DNA from: Plecoglossus altivelis
Lineage: Eukaryota; Chordata; Actinopteri; Osmeriformes; Plecoglossidae
Direction of reading: 5' to 3'
Assembly (NCBI GenBank): GCA_036571765.1
Contig: BROE01000023.1
Location: 1,070,950 to 1,134,949, forward strand
DNA length: 64,000 nt
Made by a program: the position numbers and the translations under genes. Position 1 is the stretch's first letter. Every line of letters starts with the position of its first letter. Of the stretch, positions 1 through 11,251 are shown one piece after another. The notes beneath the pieces are model-generated. The model made no database searches. It was not told the origin of the DNA and saw nothing but the letters and a program-made list of their open reading frames with translations.

Positions 1-2440
1 GTTATCCCATTCTTAAAAATACCTGTATTTTAATGACAATGCTAGTACCAAGGGATGGTAAAAAAAATCCTGAACACTTCAAAAGATAACATCTACATTC
101 CAACTACCAAATCATTATTTTCTATGATCAAAGGGCCGTCTTGCATGCTAGTTAGCTCTGAGGATTTTGGAGAATTGAAAATATAGGTGTCACTTTCGTT
201 TACTCCATGACACAGTGTTACGGGTATTGAAAAGATTCCGGAGGGTTCTTTTGATGGGTCAAATATTTCTACATACCGTCGGACCCGTTTTTGAGAAGCA
301 TGTGATTATGCTTGTTAGGACAAGTTATTGAGTTATATGAATAGAAATGAAATACAATGATATTTGTGTGCCACTGCAATACTTGTACATGTCATTTTGC
401 ATTTACTGCAGTAGTATTCACTATTTGTAGTTAAGTGAATAATAATATTGATCATTTGTACCTTGAAAGTAATATTCTAGTAGACAAGTCAACTAATGTT
501 AAGGACATTTACATGCATTCGCATGCCTAACTCAGAGAAAAGGAATATGAATACGAGAATGTTACTACCTCCAAAAAAATCACTTGTCCAGGTTACAGAA
601 CAAGAGAGGGTCAGCAGGATTTTCAGGGGTTGAATACAAGGTAGGAGACCGCAGCCCTTCCTGCCAGTAAGGATGACATGCTCATTCAGTGATTATGTGT
701 CAAGCGGGATTTCAAGGGTGCCATCTTCTTCTGTCGTTATTTCACTCCCAATACACTGTCTAACTACATCCTCCTTTTTTCAAGTTTCACTTCCTTTATA
801 TTCGGTACGGTCCACCTTTTTTTGCCAGCTTATCTGACCCTGTCCTCTCTTGCTGTCTCTTTCCTCCTCTTCCTCCCTTTATTTCTTTCTTTTCACCCAC
901 CCCTTGTACTTAACAGCCATTCACTCTCTGTCCTCCCCTTATCCCGCCCCCTCTCTCCATCCATTCTGCTATTTACCCCAGCCCTTTTCATCCCTAGCCC
1001 CCCCCTACCCAGTTCCCTACTGTCTAACTCCACTGCAGCCCAATCTAGCTCCCATGTTCTTGTGGGAAACGTAGGCGAGCCCGCTGGGCCGTGAGAACTA
1101 CACGTCGGCCATTAGCGTGGCCAAAGGAACAAAAACCAGGAAAAGCTTTGATAATAATAGAGTTGTGGGTTTATTGCGCCGTGTTAGCCAGACCTAAGCT
1201 TACGTTCCATTACTGTGCATGGCTGGACAAGGGGGGAGAGCTGTGGCTAAGTTCATAGACATTTTCATCACACTGCTCGGATGAGTGACTCATTGGTTAT
1301 TTGCCTTCTCATTCTCAAGTCCGATTTTCTTCCAAAAATGTGCTTTGGGCCGTCACATCTACTGAGAGTGTGAAAAGTGACGTTAAGGAGCACTTCAAAT
1401 GTGTGAACATGAGAGGAAAATAGATTAGCGGTCCTTAAAAAAACCATACTATGGTTACAACAAAATATCTAGTTGTTCATTAAACTGGGTTTACCTGTCA
1501 GTTGATACACATTTTATTTGTTTTTAGCTATCGCTGTAACTACAGTTAGTACCGTAATCTAACCCTCAACAATACAGATGTAATGGTACTTGGGACATTT
1601 TTAACTGTTTGAAATCTAGCTGTCTGAAACAGAAATAGCTTCTCCTAAATTTGAAATGCAGAGATAGGTAGGCAGCTTTTACCTACACACAAAACCCTGA
1701 CTGGAGAGAACATGGGGTCTAGTTCCTGTAATCATCTGTTCCGATTGCACTCTTTGTTACACTCCCTGCTGCCCTGCTGTCAAAATAGAGTGAGAAAACA
1801 CAACGCATGCATCTGGGTCGGACCAACATGTCGGGTGTGAGTTACATTGATCTCACTTTTACTTAGAGTGGGAGAAGGGCAACAACCTCAGACTGCAGGA
1901 TCTCAAGAAGTACAGAGTGGCGGTAATGGGATATGACCTCATCTGTAAGGGATCTGAGGGCGAGGGTCCCTAAACCCGGGATCGAAGCTTTCGGGCAGCA
2001 GCGTCATGTTTGACATTGGGAGGACGAAATCTCCCTGTGGATTTGGGAAGCGACCCCTTGTCTCTGATCCGCCTCCGCCTCTCTCCTCCAATGCCAGTGA
2101 CGTGCAGTGTGCAAAACCGCTTTGAAAGTTCCCCATAAAAGATAATTAAGCGTATTTCCCCAACCTCATTTATTGAATTTAATAAGCTGAAATCAAAGCC
2201 GTGGCACTCTGGATTTTTGGTAGTGCGCTCGCTGGAGCTAGAGGGAAATAGAACTCCTCCCAAAAGAACAACAAGTGCCTACCGTCCAAAAGCTTACATT
2301 CAATTAGGAAAAGCCTTGATTGGTATTTGCTTGAGCCGCATATATCTCTCTCCCTATGCTCCCCGCCCCCACCCAAAGCTTTTAGTCCAGTAATTAGCAA
2401 TGTTGGTTTAGTGTGAGAAGGGGAAGGGTGACAGAGGGAG

Positions 2441-2450
2441 AGCGAGAGAG

Positions 2451-2507
<57 letters not shown>
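2441..2507. repeat. (GA)n microsatellite
   Basis: An almost pure GA dinucleotide run of about 65 bases, with two GC interruptions at its 5' end. In the nascent neurexin RNA (minus strand) it reads as a CU tract. Confidence 0.97.
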
Positions 2508-2512
<5 letters not shown>

Positions 2513-2758
2513 GTCTTGGTATAAGGAAAATGGAAGAGAGATAAATAGGGTGAAGAGTCGTCAGACAAACACGCGTCTGTAGAAGTTGAAGGAGGGAAGG
2601 TGTTATAGGAAAGGTAGGCCTTGATGTTGTACGCACAGAAAATGTCACATGATTGTCAAACCAGGAAGGGGAGGAGATGTGCAGAAGATAACATAGTTTT
2701 CAGAATTCATTCCAATGATCTTTTATCAATCATTTAGAACTCCTGGGGTTAGAATTTT

Positions 2759-2804
2759 GATTATGGTTAGAGTTGGGTATGGTTAGCCAACTCTAACCAT
2801 AATC
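2759..2804. repeat. Perfect 18-bp inverted repeat, 10-nt loop
   Basis: The left arm GATTATGGTTAGAGTTGG (2759-2776) is the exact reverse complement of the right arm CCAACTCTAACCATAATC (2787-2804). The spacer is GTATGGTTAG. The arms carry GGTTAG/CTAACC-type words, and further CTAACCC follows the right arm. It could be a relic of a short inverted-repeat element or a fold-back formed during replication. Confidence 0.9.
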
Positions 2805-4060
2805 CTAACCCTAATCCAGCACAAAAAATCAGAGAACAGTTCCCTTTTAAAATGCACAGGTCTGCAGACAATCATCCTCCAGAATACTATTCAATAGATT
2901 ACTTTTTTTTCATCTCTACGAGCACACAAAGGTAGCAATCGCAGGAGAAGCTCTAAATCTCAGGTAAGCGTCAGTGGCCAAGGACTGTGCTAATGAACAT
3001 GTTATGTAACCATTTTGGTCACGAAACCTCCATTAATTAGCACTTCACTCTTGCAACACCCCGCAAGTTCTCTGCAATGGTGAGAAAGCGGAACCTTTTG
3101 CTCACCTTTAAAGACTAGAAGTCACACTGGTTATCAATGTTAACAAGATAAGTAGATAAACAAGTTCTAAACCCAATTCTCATATATTCTTGCACAATCT
3201 ATCCTTTGTAACAGCATATTTAAGAGGAGTTCAAACTGTAGAAAGGTGGGTGAGAATATAGTCATTTGAGAGTGTGAAATAATAGTCTTGCATTGCACAG
3301 GCTAATGAACAGGGTATGGGGTTTCTCAAATGTGAAAATGTTGTCCTTACTACAGCACTGTCTGTCTCTGTCTTAACTGATTTATATTGGATATGTGGGA
3401 CAGGAAGCCATGACTATGTCATGTTGATATATGCATTAATGACCTTTCTTGTTTTGTTTGGATAATTGCTACCTCCAGGAACAAAGTCGTAGGATGCTAA
3501 CTTTACAGCAGACGGAGATTAGCTACTGGAAATCACTATTAATCACAGGTTCTCATCAAGGGGGACATGTACATAGATATGCAGTGGGCAGACACAGGAG
3601 ACAACAACATGATTATTGTGAGGCTAACTAATAGTTTAAATAATAGTTAGCCATTAGTGGTTTGTGCTATCGCCTCTATTTGGATTTTATGTCTTTTTTC
3701 CTGTTCTTTGTCACCTTCAGTGGGTTATGTTGGTATGTCTGGGCTGAAAGTCATTCATGTTTCAGAACAACATGGTTGGGCTCTTGTTTGTCATTGATTC
3801 AGAAGGAATCAACTTTGAGCCCTGGATTGGACTAATAGGTTAGCCTGTGGTACAGCTCTGTCTCTTCCTCTCTCTGAAGTTGTCTCACAAGTCCCAGGGT
3901 CAATATAAAGTCAGAAAGCAAACATTGTGTCATTTTGCAGAGAAGTATGACTCATATTCAGCATTTCTTTTTCCAATGATCCTCCTTGAACACAACTGAA
4001 TAACCTAAGTCCAAACCCCCACCGTCATTTCTCCCTTCTCCATCCACCCCCGCCACTCAC

Positions 4061-4380
4061 CTGTGTGACACTGTCCCGCATGGTAGGGGAGCGCTGCTTG
4101 CGTGTTGTGGTTGTGGCCATGGTGGTGGTGGTTTCCATGATGGTGGTGGACATATCTGCCAGCGGGGTGGTGGAGGTGGTGTCAGTGGTCAGCACGGAGG
4201 GCACATCGCCAACCAGCCGCAGGTTGCCCTGGGCCTGCACGTTGGCATCGCCCTCGGCCGCCAGCTTGAGAACCTGCAGGCCATTGTAGTAGAGGCCTGA
4301 GATCTGGCCTTGGAAGTGACGGCCCTTGTCCCCTCCGATTTTGATGAATGCCTGGCTGTTGAAGATGGTCAACTGTCGAC
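4061..4380 (-). CDS. nrxn2: neurexin-2 internal exon: end of LNS6 and Thr-rich stalk, up to SS5
   Basis: This 320-nt exon supplies two bases of a split Gly codon and then 106 residues. Residues 1-60 (RQLTIFNSQAFIKIGG, then FQGQISGLYYNGL and LRLVGDVPSVL) finish LNS6. The Ile and Asn of TIFN correspond to the neurexin-1 beta backbone and side-chain Ca2+ ligands. Residues 64-92 are a Thr-rich, probably O-glycosylated stalk (METTTTMATTTTR). The last part, RSPTMRDSVTQ, is the paralogue fingerprint. It resembles neurexin-2, whereas neurexin-1 and -3 diverge here. The acceptor is CCCCAG|GTCGA before 4380 and the donor is ACACAG|GTGAGT after 4061, ending in phase 0 where the splice-site-5 exons normally follow. 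Those exons, the transmembrane segment and the PDZ-binding tail are not in the window. The loop after IGG reads DKGRHF, apparently one residue shorter than the mammalian RDQGRPF that I recall. Nothing is broken. Confidence 0.97.
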
Positions 4381-4577
4381 CTGGGGAATGGAGAAAGATG
4401 AGGGGAGGGAGAGAGGGGAAGAGGGGGATCCAAGTGGGTGGAAAGATGGAGAAACAGAGAGAGAAGAAAGAGGGGAGAAAGAAGCGGCAGAGAAGAGACG
4501 TCAGTCACCGGGTCTTTGCTGACCAACCAACCAACATTTCCTTTCTTCGCATCAACAGAAATGGATTATTTTTCAGC

Positions 4578-4645
4578 AACGAAACACACACCCACAACGA
4601 AACACACACCCACAACAAAACACACACCCACAGCAAAACACCCAC
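4578..4645. repeat. 18-bp minisatellite, about 3.8 units
   Basis: Tandem units of AACGAAACACACACCCAC occur at 4578-4595 and 4596-4613, with a one-base variant at 4614-4631. A shortened copy follows at 4632-4645. It lies about 200-265 nt upstream, in transcription order, of the stalk exon's acceptor. Confidence 0.93.
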
Positions 4646-5504
4646 GCATACACATGCACTCCATCACATGGGGATCCCCCCCCCTCTCCCCCTCCGGTAA
4701 CACCCTAGGGAGATTGGACCTTGCTTGGCGCAGGTGTCGGCCATTAAGGGGGCTAGGTTGCAGGCGTTGGAGCCACTCAGACACCAGTCGCCTGGATCTG
4801 GCATTCAAATAGATTGCAGGGTAGTGCAACTGGCCGACCCTGGCACTGAGGCTAGCAGAAAGAAACGCATCTAACTCAACGAGATGGAATGCATTACAGG
4901 CACGCCAGCCCCTGTGTCATTGACCCTATAGCACCTGAGCTGCACCAATGATGAAGTACCTTGGACATGGAAAAAAAGAGAGAAAACCTTTCCCATTCTC
5001 TAGTAGCAGAGCAGGAAATAATCTAAGCCACTTGTGAGGACATGTTTAATTCAAGAGCTGTCCTCCCGTCTGTCATTACTATGTATCAGGATGGAAAAAG
5101 GGGAATTGGGTGGCGCAGCTATTAGTGTGGTCCAATACTAATGTGCTACCAGGGGTGGAGGTCAGAGGGGTGGGTAAGGAGGAAGGGAGGGATATATTCC
5201 AGGGGATGTCATTTGTGTCCTCTGTCTTTTGCCTCCATTGCTGATGTCAGTCCTTTTTTTATTCCCTGCGACCCCACCCTCGCGCCCGGCGTCTCGGAGA
5301 AGGTGTTGCACTGGGCCAATCATGGGGGAAAATGAGATGCGTTGACCTCTAACCTTGCTAATGGACCCTCTGGGGGAGGGATTACAGTAGGATTGTGTTT
5401 AGCGGAGGTCTAAAAAGAGAAAAGATGAGGTAATTACTCAAGATGGGTATGGGGCATAAGAAACCAAAGCGTTTTTTTATGGATTAATCAATCTCTGTTG
5501 GCAG

Positions 5505-5561
5505 TATGTGAGTGCGTGTGTGTCTGTGTGAAAGGGATGCTAAGTGTGTGTGTGTGTGTAA
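5505..5561. repeat. Imperfect (TG)n tract
   Basis: Interrupted GT/TG repeat made of two runs separated by AAAGGGATGCTAAG. Confidence 0.85.
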
Positions 5562-6238
5562 GGTGATCCTAAGACGACATCCTAAGTCGTGTATTGACAT
5601 CACGCTATTGTCTGCGGAAAGTAGCCCGGTCAGCGGCAGACACCATCAGGGGGAAAATGGCTCCCATTCATTTCAATTTAGCGAGCAGAGATGTGAATCT
5701 TCTTAATCCGCGAGTGTGTGTCTACTCATTATTTTTGCTGAGGATTTGCCAACCCTTTTGCGTATGCGTAGTGTACAGTATGAGCAAGAACACACTACGT
5801 GTGTGTGTGTGCAGTGTTTCAGCGATAAATACCCCATTGAGACAGTTCATTACACACGTCACAGTGTCGTTAAATCATTAGGTCTAGCTGAAGCCCAGGA
5901 GAAATAGTTACAACTCCCTGCTTTCTTAATGATTAGGCTTAATGCGTGGCATATGCACTGTTGACATAATGGCTCTTCTGTATTCCATTATCTTGTCAGC
6001 CATGTTTGGTATTAGAAGCGATGGCGACATGAAGAGGGAAGGAGCAGGAGATGGCTTTTAGTTCAGGGACAGACATCAGCAATGAAAACACGGGTAGAAC
6101 ACGAGCATGCGGGCACTCTCACGCACACATCGACTGCATAGGAGTCTCTCGCACACACTCTCTCCCATCGACTCAACATGGTATCATTTCTTCAGTGCCC
6201 TTGACGAAAAGGATGGAATCAAGTAAGCCCAGGGGGTC

Positions 6239-6251
6239 GGGGGGGGGGGGG
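6239..6251. repeat. Poly-G run
   Basis: Thirteen consecutive G residues; the copy number is prone to sequencing error. Confidence 0.85.
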
Positions 6252-9019
6252 TTAGCCAATAGGAGCTGAGCAGAAATGTTCCTGTGTGTGGTTCCTTAGG
6301 TGGAAGACTTTGTCCTCTGTGGAATTGTAATTTTTACAGTATTTTTGCAGTAAAAGGTAATGCTTGACTTCTGTTTAACAACGATACAGTACGGGTGTGA
6401 TTGTTTGGTGCCAAGTAGAGTGACGTGCTCTCTGATTGATAACCAAGGTTGACAGCCTCAGAAATGGAAGTAAACCGTAATTTTCTCGGTGCTCTGTTCA
6501 AAGTGGTGCACAGGCAGGGAAGCTATGAATGAAAAAGTGAGCGAGAGACAGCTGGAAAGAAGCAGCTTTGTATCGTGAGCTTGGCTATGAGAAGGCAATT
6601 GCTCATGTCAATTGAGGAGAAATAATTATATATAGTTTGTATATAATCATATATATTTTTCCAACGCTAGTAAATACTTAACAAAGGTCCCCGCGTCTTC
6701 ACTTGACAGCCTCCAGAAGGAAAAGGTGCCCTCTGGGGTAGATGAGGGAATCAGTGTGTGTCTCTGTGCGTGTGTGTGTATCTCTGCATGTGTGTGTGTG
6801 TGATCAAGGTGAGAGTAACGGGAGGCTGATGAAGTGATTGTTTTGGGGGCCTGCCGGGTCAAATCAAAACTGACATGTGGCTTTAGAGGCAATTTGGTAG
6901 ATGGGAAGGGGGTGGAGGTGGAGGTGGGGAGGAGAGGAGAGGGGGAGGCCGGGTGGCAAGGGGAGGAGGAGGAGGAGAAAAAAGACCTTAGGGATGAGAT
7001 CTCTGCTTGACAAGCAATCAGACAGCTTAATGTGACAGAGCCGCACCGAGGCGAGCCCATTTGAGCAAGGGTGAGCGTGCGTGCGCGCACACATGCGTGA
7101 TAACTTATGTAAGGTGTCGGAAATGTGTCAGCGAGATGACCTTTACCAACCTGTTAGAGGTGGCCTTTCGGACTGTTTGTTTGCTTGGGTGTTAGCGGTC
7201 ACTGTGTGGATCTTTTCAAGCGTGGCCATGCAGATTTTGCATGTGTGTGTATCTACTGCCGATGCGGGGCTCTATGCATGTCTGTGTGTCCGTGTGTGTG
7301 TGTGGGAGACACCGGAGGGGCTGCCTGATGAGGCTTTATTGGATCAATTTGGGTTGGAGCGCCAGTGGCAGCTTCTTTGCCTCTCCAGGTCCTCATGATG
7401 ATAGGCACTTAATGGCTAGAGGGCCTGGGCTCAAGGCTGCAGGACCAGGTTTCACGGTCGCGGGGTGTCACCCAGAGTTGCTCATTAAAAGAGCCATTGA
7501 GGGCGACACACTCTCCTAATTAACTTTGGCCCTCGCCCAAGAGTGATGGACGTCTCTGCTCGCTGGAACACTATGGTGCTTATGGGCGATTGGGAGACTC
7601 TGTCTTTCGCTCTCTCAATCTCTTTCTCTCTCTCCGCTTCATTCCAGTCCCTCCACTTAGTGTGTTCTTCCCTGGTTTCCATTCCATCGGAATCTCTATT
7701 TCTCTCTTGACTTTTTCACTTTTCTTTTTTACCGGGTCTTTTTTTCTGTCTCTCCCTCATCCATAGGAACCCTCCCTTTCGAACTTGCTGTGGTTCTTTT
7801 TTCTGTCAGCCGCGCTCTCTCAACCTCCGTCCCCCATTCTCTCCTCCTGTCCTCTCTATCTTTCATTCCAATTTAGGCTACATTGCCGTTTTATTCTGTA
7901 ACTTCAGCCCCCGTTTGTGTCGGCCCCTGTTGGCATCGCGTGGATGTTCCTTGCTCGAAGTCTTGCGGGAGCCGTTTGCACGCTGTCCGTGAGCGACAGG
8001 CAGATCCAAAGGGCCAGCGCCAGTTCTCCAGCAAGCTCGCAACCAGGACAAGAATAGCGGCGGTGTGAACAGGCTTGAAAGACCGTGAGTGAAAATGCGA
8101 TAAAGAGGGGGAAATCGACGGTAAGCCAAGGAGGAGGAAGTGAAAGCGAGGATAGCACAGCAGTTGGGCTCCTGATAGCTTAGTGTGTTGTCCTGTGCTC
8201 TAACATGTAAATCCCTGCGGTGCCGAAAGCTCGCCTTCTGAGCTTTTTGATGGCGATGGGCCTCATCACCACCCCTCCGCAATCCACGACTGCTCACATG
8301 GCCCTATATATGTCATCTATTCCACACAGCGAAGAATCTCTTAGTCTCAGTTGCTCGGCTGGGGAGGGGGAGGGGGCGCGAAGGGAGGGGGCTGTAGGAG
8401 TGAGAAAAGGATCAGAGAGGCGATGAACGATTCCTTGCTCCTTAAATGGGGCATCTGGCTGAAAAAAAGGGAACGGAAATGGGGGGAGGGGTGGGTGGAG
8501 GTCTCTCCGAGCATTATAGGGTAGCAATCACTTGTCACTTCACTGAATCGCTCAGGAGATGGGCTTAGGAGGCTGACGACCTGGTTCTTTCCCCCCCCAC
8601 AGCGGCCGCCGTTTCATCGGTCGAGTTTCCAACTGAGGCCAGTGGTGGTGGGACGGGGAGGGGAGAGAGTGGCTATGGCAAGCAGCCCCTTGAGCACCAG
8701 ATGGTAGGAGGAGAGGGGGTGTTGGAAAAGAGGGAAGGAGGGGCGGACATTTTTCAATATCTAATGTGAAGTGGAATGACACAGTCTCACAGGCAGACAC
8801 ATAGTCAATAGCGCCGGGTCTTGGAAAACGAGACAAACACCCCTTCGTTAAAAGACAGGGGGGGAAGAGAAAAAGACAAATCCACTTTGTTTTCATCTGC
8901 TGTTTGTTTCCAGAATGCATCTCTACTGTAGAATGAGCGGGATCGACGGAGACAGCAGAGCAGGAGCCCCCCGTGGCATCTGCGGATTCATCGAAAAAGA
9001 AAGGACAACAGCAAAAGCG

Positions 9020-9020
<1 letters not shown>

Positions 9021-9052
<32 letters not shown>

Positions 9053-9061
9053 GGGGGGGGG
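9021..9061. repeat. (TG)15 followed by poly-G
   Basis: A pure TG run (9021-9050) passes directly into a run of about 12 G. Such a compound tract is a candidate for Z-DNA or quadruplex formation. Confidence 0.95.
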
Positions 9062-9612
9062 CTGGACAGGGATTGAGGGAGACTTGGGACATTTCGGATG
9101 ACAGGAGGGAGGGAGGGGGTGGGGGATGAGTTATGGCTCAAGGAGGATACCGGCATGAAGAGAGCGCGTTACACGGTCAGAGAAGAGAGGCTGCGAGGAT
9201 ACAGAGAACAGAGCGCAGAGACGGCGAAAGAGGGGGGGAGACGGGGGGGACAAGAAGGAGGAGACATGCGAAAGGAGAGGACAATGAAGGAGGGATTTAT
9301 AGATGAAGAGAGAAAGAATGCAGTCAAGTGCAAAGCGCATGTAGGAGTTATGAAACACCGGTGAGTCAGGCGCACCTTAAGCGGCCCTCCTCCACCTGTT
9401 CTCCAAGGCTTTTATACAGACTAATCGTGCGACCGGCCTGGCTTGCAATCATATGGGCACAACCCAAGAAACTTCTGGAGTCCATTTTGTGCCTTTGGAA
9501 ACCTGCTCTAGCCCACTGTATCACTGCTCTACTCTCCTGTGACCTGTACAGAATTGTTCACAGGGGTATAGTGGGTATGTACATTCTGGCATCTAAGTCC
9601 TTGGTTTTTCAA

Positions 9613-9650
9613 GGGAAGGGAAAGGGAAGGGAAGGGAAAGAGAGGGGAGA
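9613..9650. repeat. (GGGAA)n-like purine repeat
   Basis: Irregular GGGAAA/GGGAA units on the plus strand, running into a GA-rich stretch. Confidence 0.8.
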
Positions 9651-11194
9651 GACAAAACAGGAGAGAGAGAGAGTGCGCTGGCTGAGATTCGGGGACGGTA
9701 ATTACTGGTGAAGCCTGCCGAGACGGCAAGTGGGCTGAGCTAGGGGCTACGCTTGGTTGGCTAATGCACAGATTGGCCGTCTGAGGCCGAGGTAATGAGA
9801 GCAGCTCGAGCAACCTCTGTGGCGGAGGGGAGGCGCTTGCGGAGCTGATCCCCCCCTCTCCGAGTGTCCGATCTGGGGAGAAAGCGGCCACGGTGCTGCT
9901 GGGAGTAGTCTGGATGTTCTGCACCTAATGGCCCTCCAGTGGAGAGGGAATCCGAGTAGGATTTCGAGCCAGTGTGAAGTGGACCCCTGCTGTCTTTCAG
10001 TCCCACTGGTTCTCATCTCCTCACTCATTGATGGATTGGACGTGACGACATGGACACCCAGCGCCTGTATTTGTTTGGTTGTGCTCTTTTCAGGGGCTCT
10101 TTTGGTTAACATCTGAGTACTGTTCCAGAAAAGTCTTGCACAGGAGTCAGGAGAGTTTTGGAGGGAGAGGGATGGAAAAACCTGGGAGAAAGTTGATCAC
10201 AGTGGGTAGAAATATCTTCTCCCCAAGAATGGCTTTTTTCACTCATTAAGCGCATTTTGCCCAGCTTTTTTCCCGATGAAGGCAATTGTTACAAAGGCGA
10301 CAAATGTACTACGATAGGCAAATGAGGGCTAGGATATAAAACGTATTGTGACGTAAAAGGGAGGGGTAGCTCAGAATCAGGGAGGGGTCAGGGTAGAAGG
10401 ATGGGAAGGAGGACTTAGATGGAGAAAGAGATACAACGGGATGACCACTGCAAAGATCCGAATAGCGGCTCTGTAGCTAGTTGTAGCTATCTCTCTGCCA
10501 GCGTACGTCACTAGATTAAAAGATAGAAATGGGAAAACCCCCCACAGCAGTCAAGGAAGGCTTTTCTTTCTTTTCCTTCTCTTGTCTCCGCAATGACAAA
10601 GCTGTTCCAGGCCATTTAACGGAACAGGAACCATGAAATAACACGGTAAAGTTCAGCGTCGGTCCAGGGGATCTGGCCCTGTGTTTTGCAGCCACTTTTT
10701 CGCGGGCGATGATGAGCCGGTACAGTCCTCAAATTGACTCACTAGTCTCCTAAAAAAAGAGGAATGAAAGTCCAATATTTTCTTCATGGGCGGCTTTGTA
10801 GAGGGCAGTGATGAGCCAGGTTTCAGTGTGGTCTGATGTGAGGTATCTGGGCAATAAAGTCTGGCTCACGCCTGGCCTGTTCTGGGCGGTGTCCCAGCCG
10901 CCGCTAGTCGATTGGGACCAAGGCTCTGTATCGAGTGGGAGGACTCGATCGCTCTCTATTAGGGAAAAGGGAGGCTCGAATCAGCCCATTAAGCACTGAA
11001 CATTAAGCCCTGCTCACTGGCTGGATGGCTTGCTGCCTTTTCCCAGAGGCCTCGTGTTCTTGCCTTCCTCTCTTTCCTTGATTCCTCTCTTGCTCCCTAG
11101 TCTAGCGAACCTATAACTAACTCCTGGGCGGATTCCTTGAGCTGTTGATGTCTCTACGGAATTGAACTCCTCCCTGAGGTGAAGGAATATTCTC

Positions 11195-11251
11195 TTCCTT
11201 CCTTCCTTCCTTCCTTCCTTCCTTCCTTCCTTCCTTCCTTCCTTCCTTCCT
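11195..11251. repeat. (TTCC)n tetranucleotide microsatellite, about 14 units
   Basis: An essentially uninterrupted TTCC array. On the minus strand it reads GGAA. Confidence 0.97.

Larger units (their letters stand above)
1..4060 (-). other. nrxn2: nrxn2 intron 3' of the stalk exon (5' portion only)
   Basis: No coding exon was recognised in these 4 kb. I looked for the splice-site-5/acidic stalk exon (TDDLLVASAECPSDDED type), the transmembrane segment and the cytoplasmic tail, and found none. The stretch is AT-rich at its far end. It holds a CT-rich block at about 781-1020, a long GA microsatellite at 2441-2507 and a perfect 18-bp inverted repeat at 2759-2804. The open frames within it are short and compositionally biased. 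Confidence 0.8.

Noticed and set aside
1442..1456. AACCATACTATGGTT small palindrome
   Set aside because: A 7-bp stem with one central base is expected by chance in 64 kb.
4578..4645. CRISPR-like array
   Set aside because: Units are contiguous without spacers, and the host is a vertebrate; it is a minisatellite.
8560..8640. GC-rich stretch with a NotI-type GCGGCCGC site, considered as a CpG-island promoter
   Set aside because: It is too short, CpG density falls away quickly on both sides, and no first exon is recognisable nearby.
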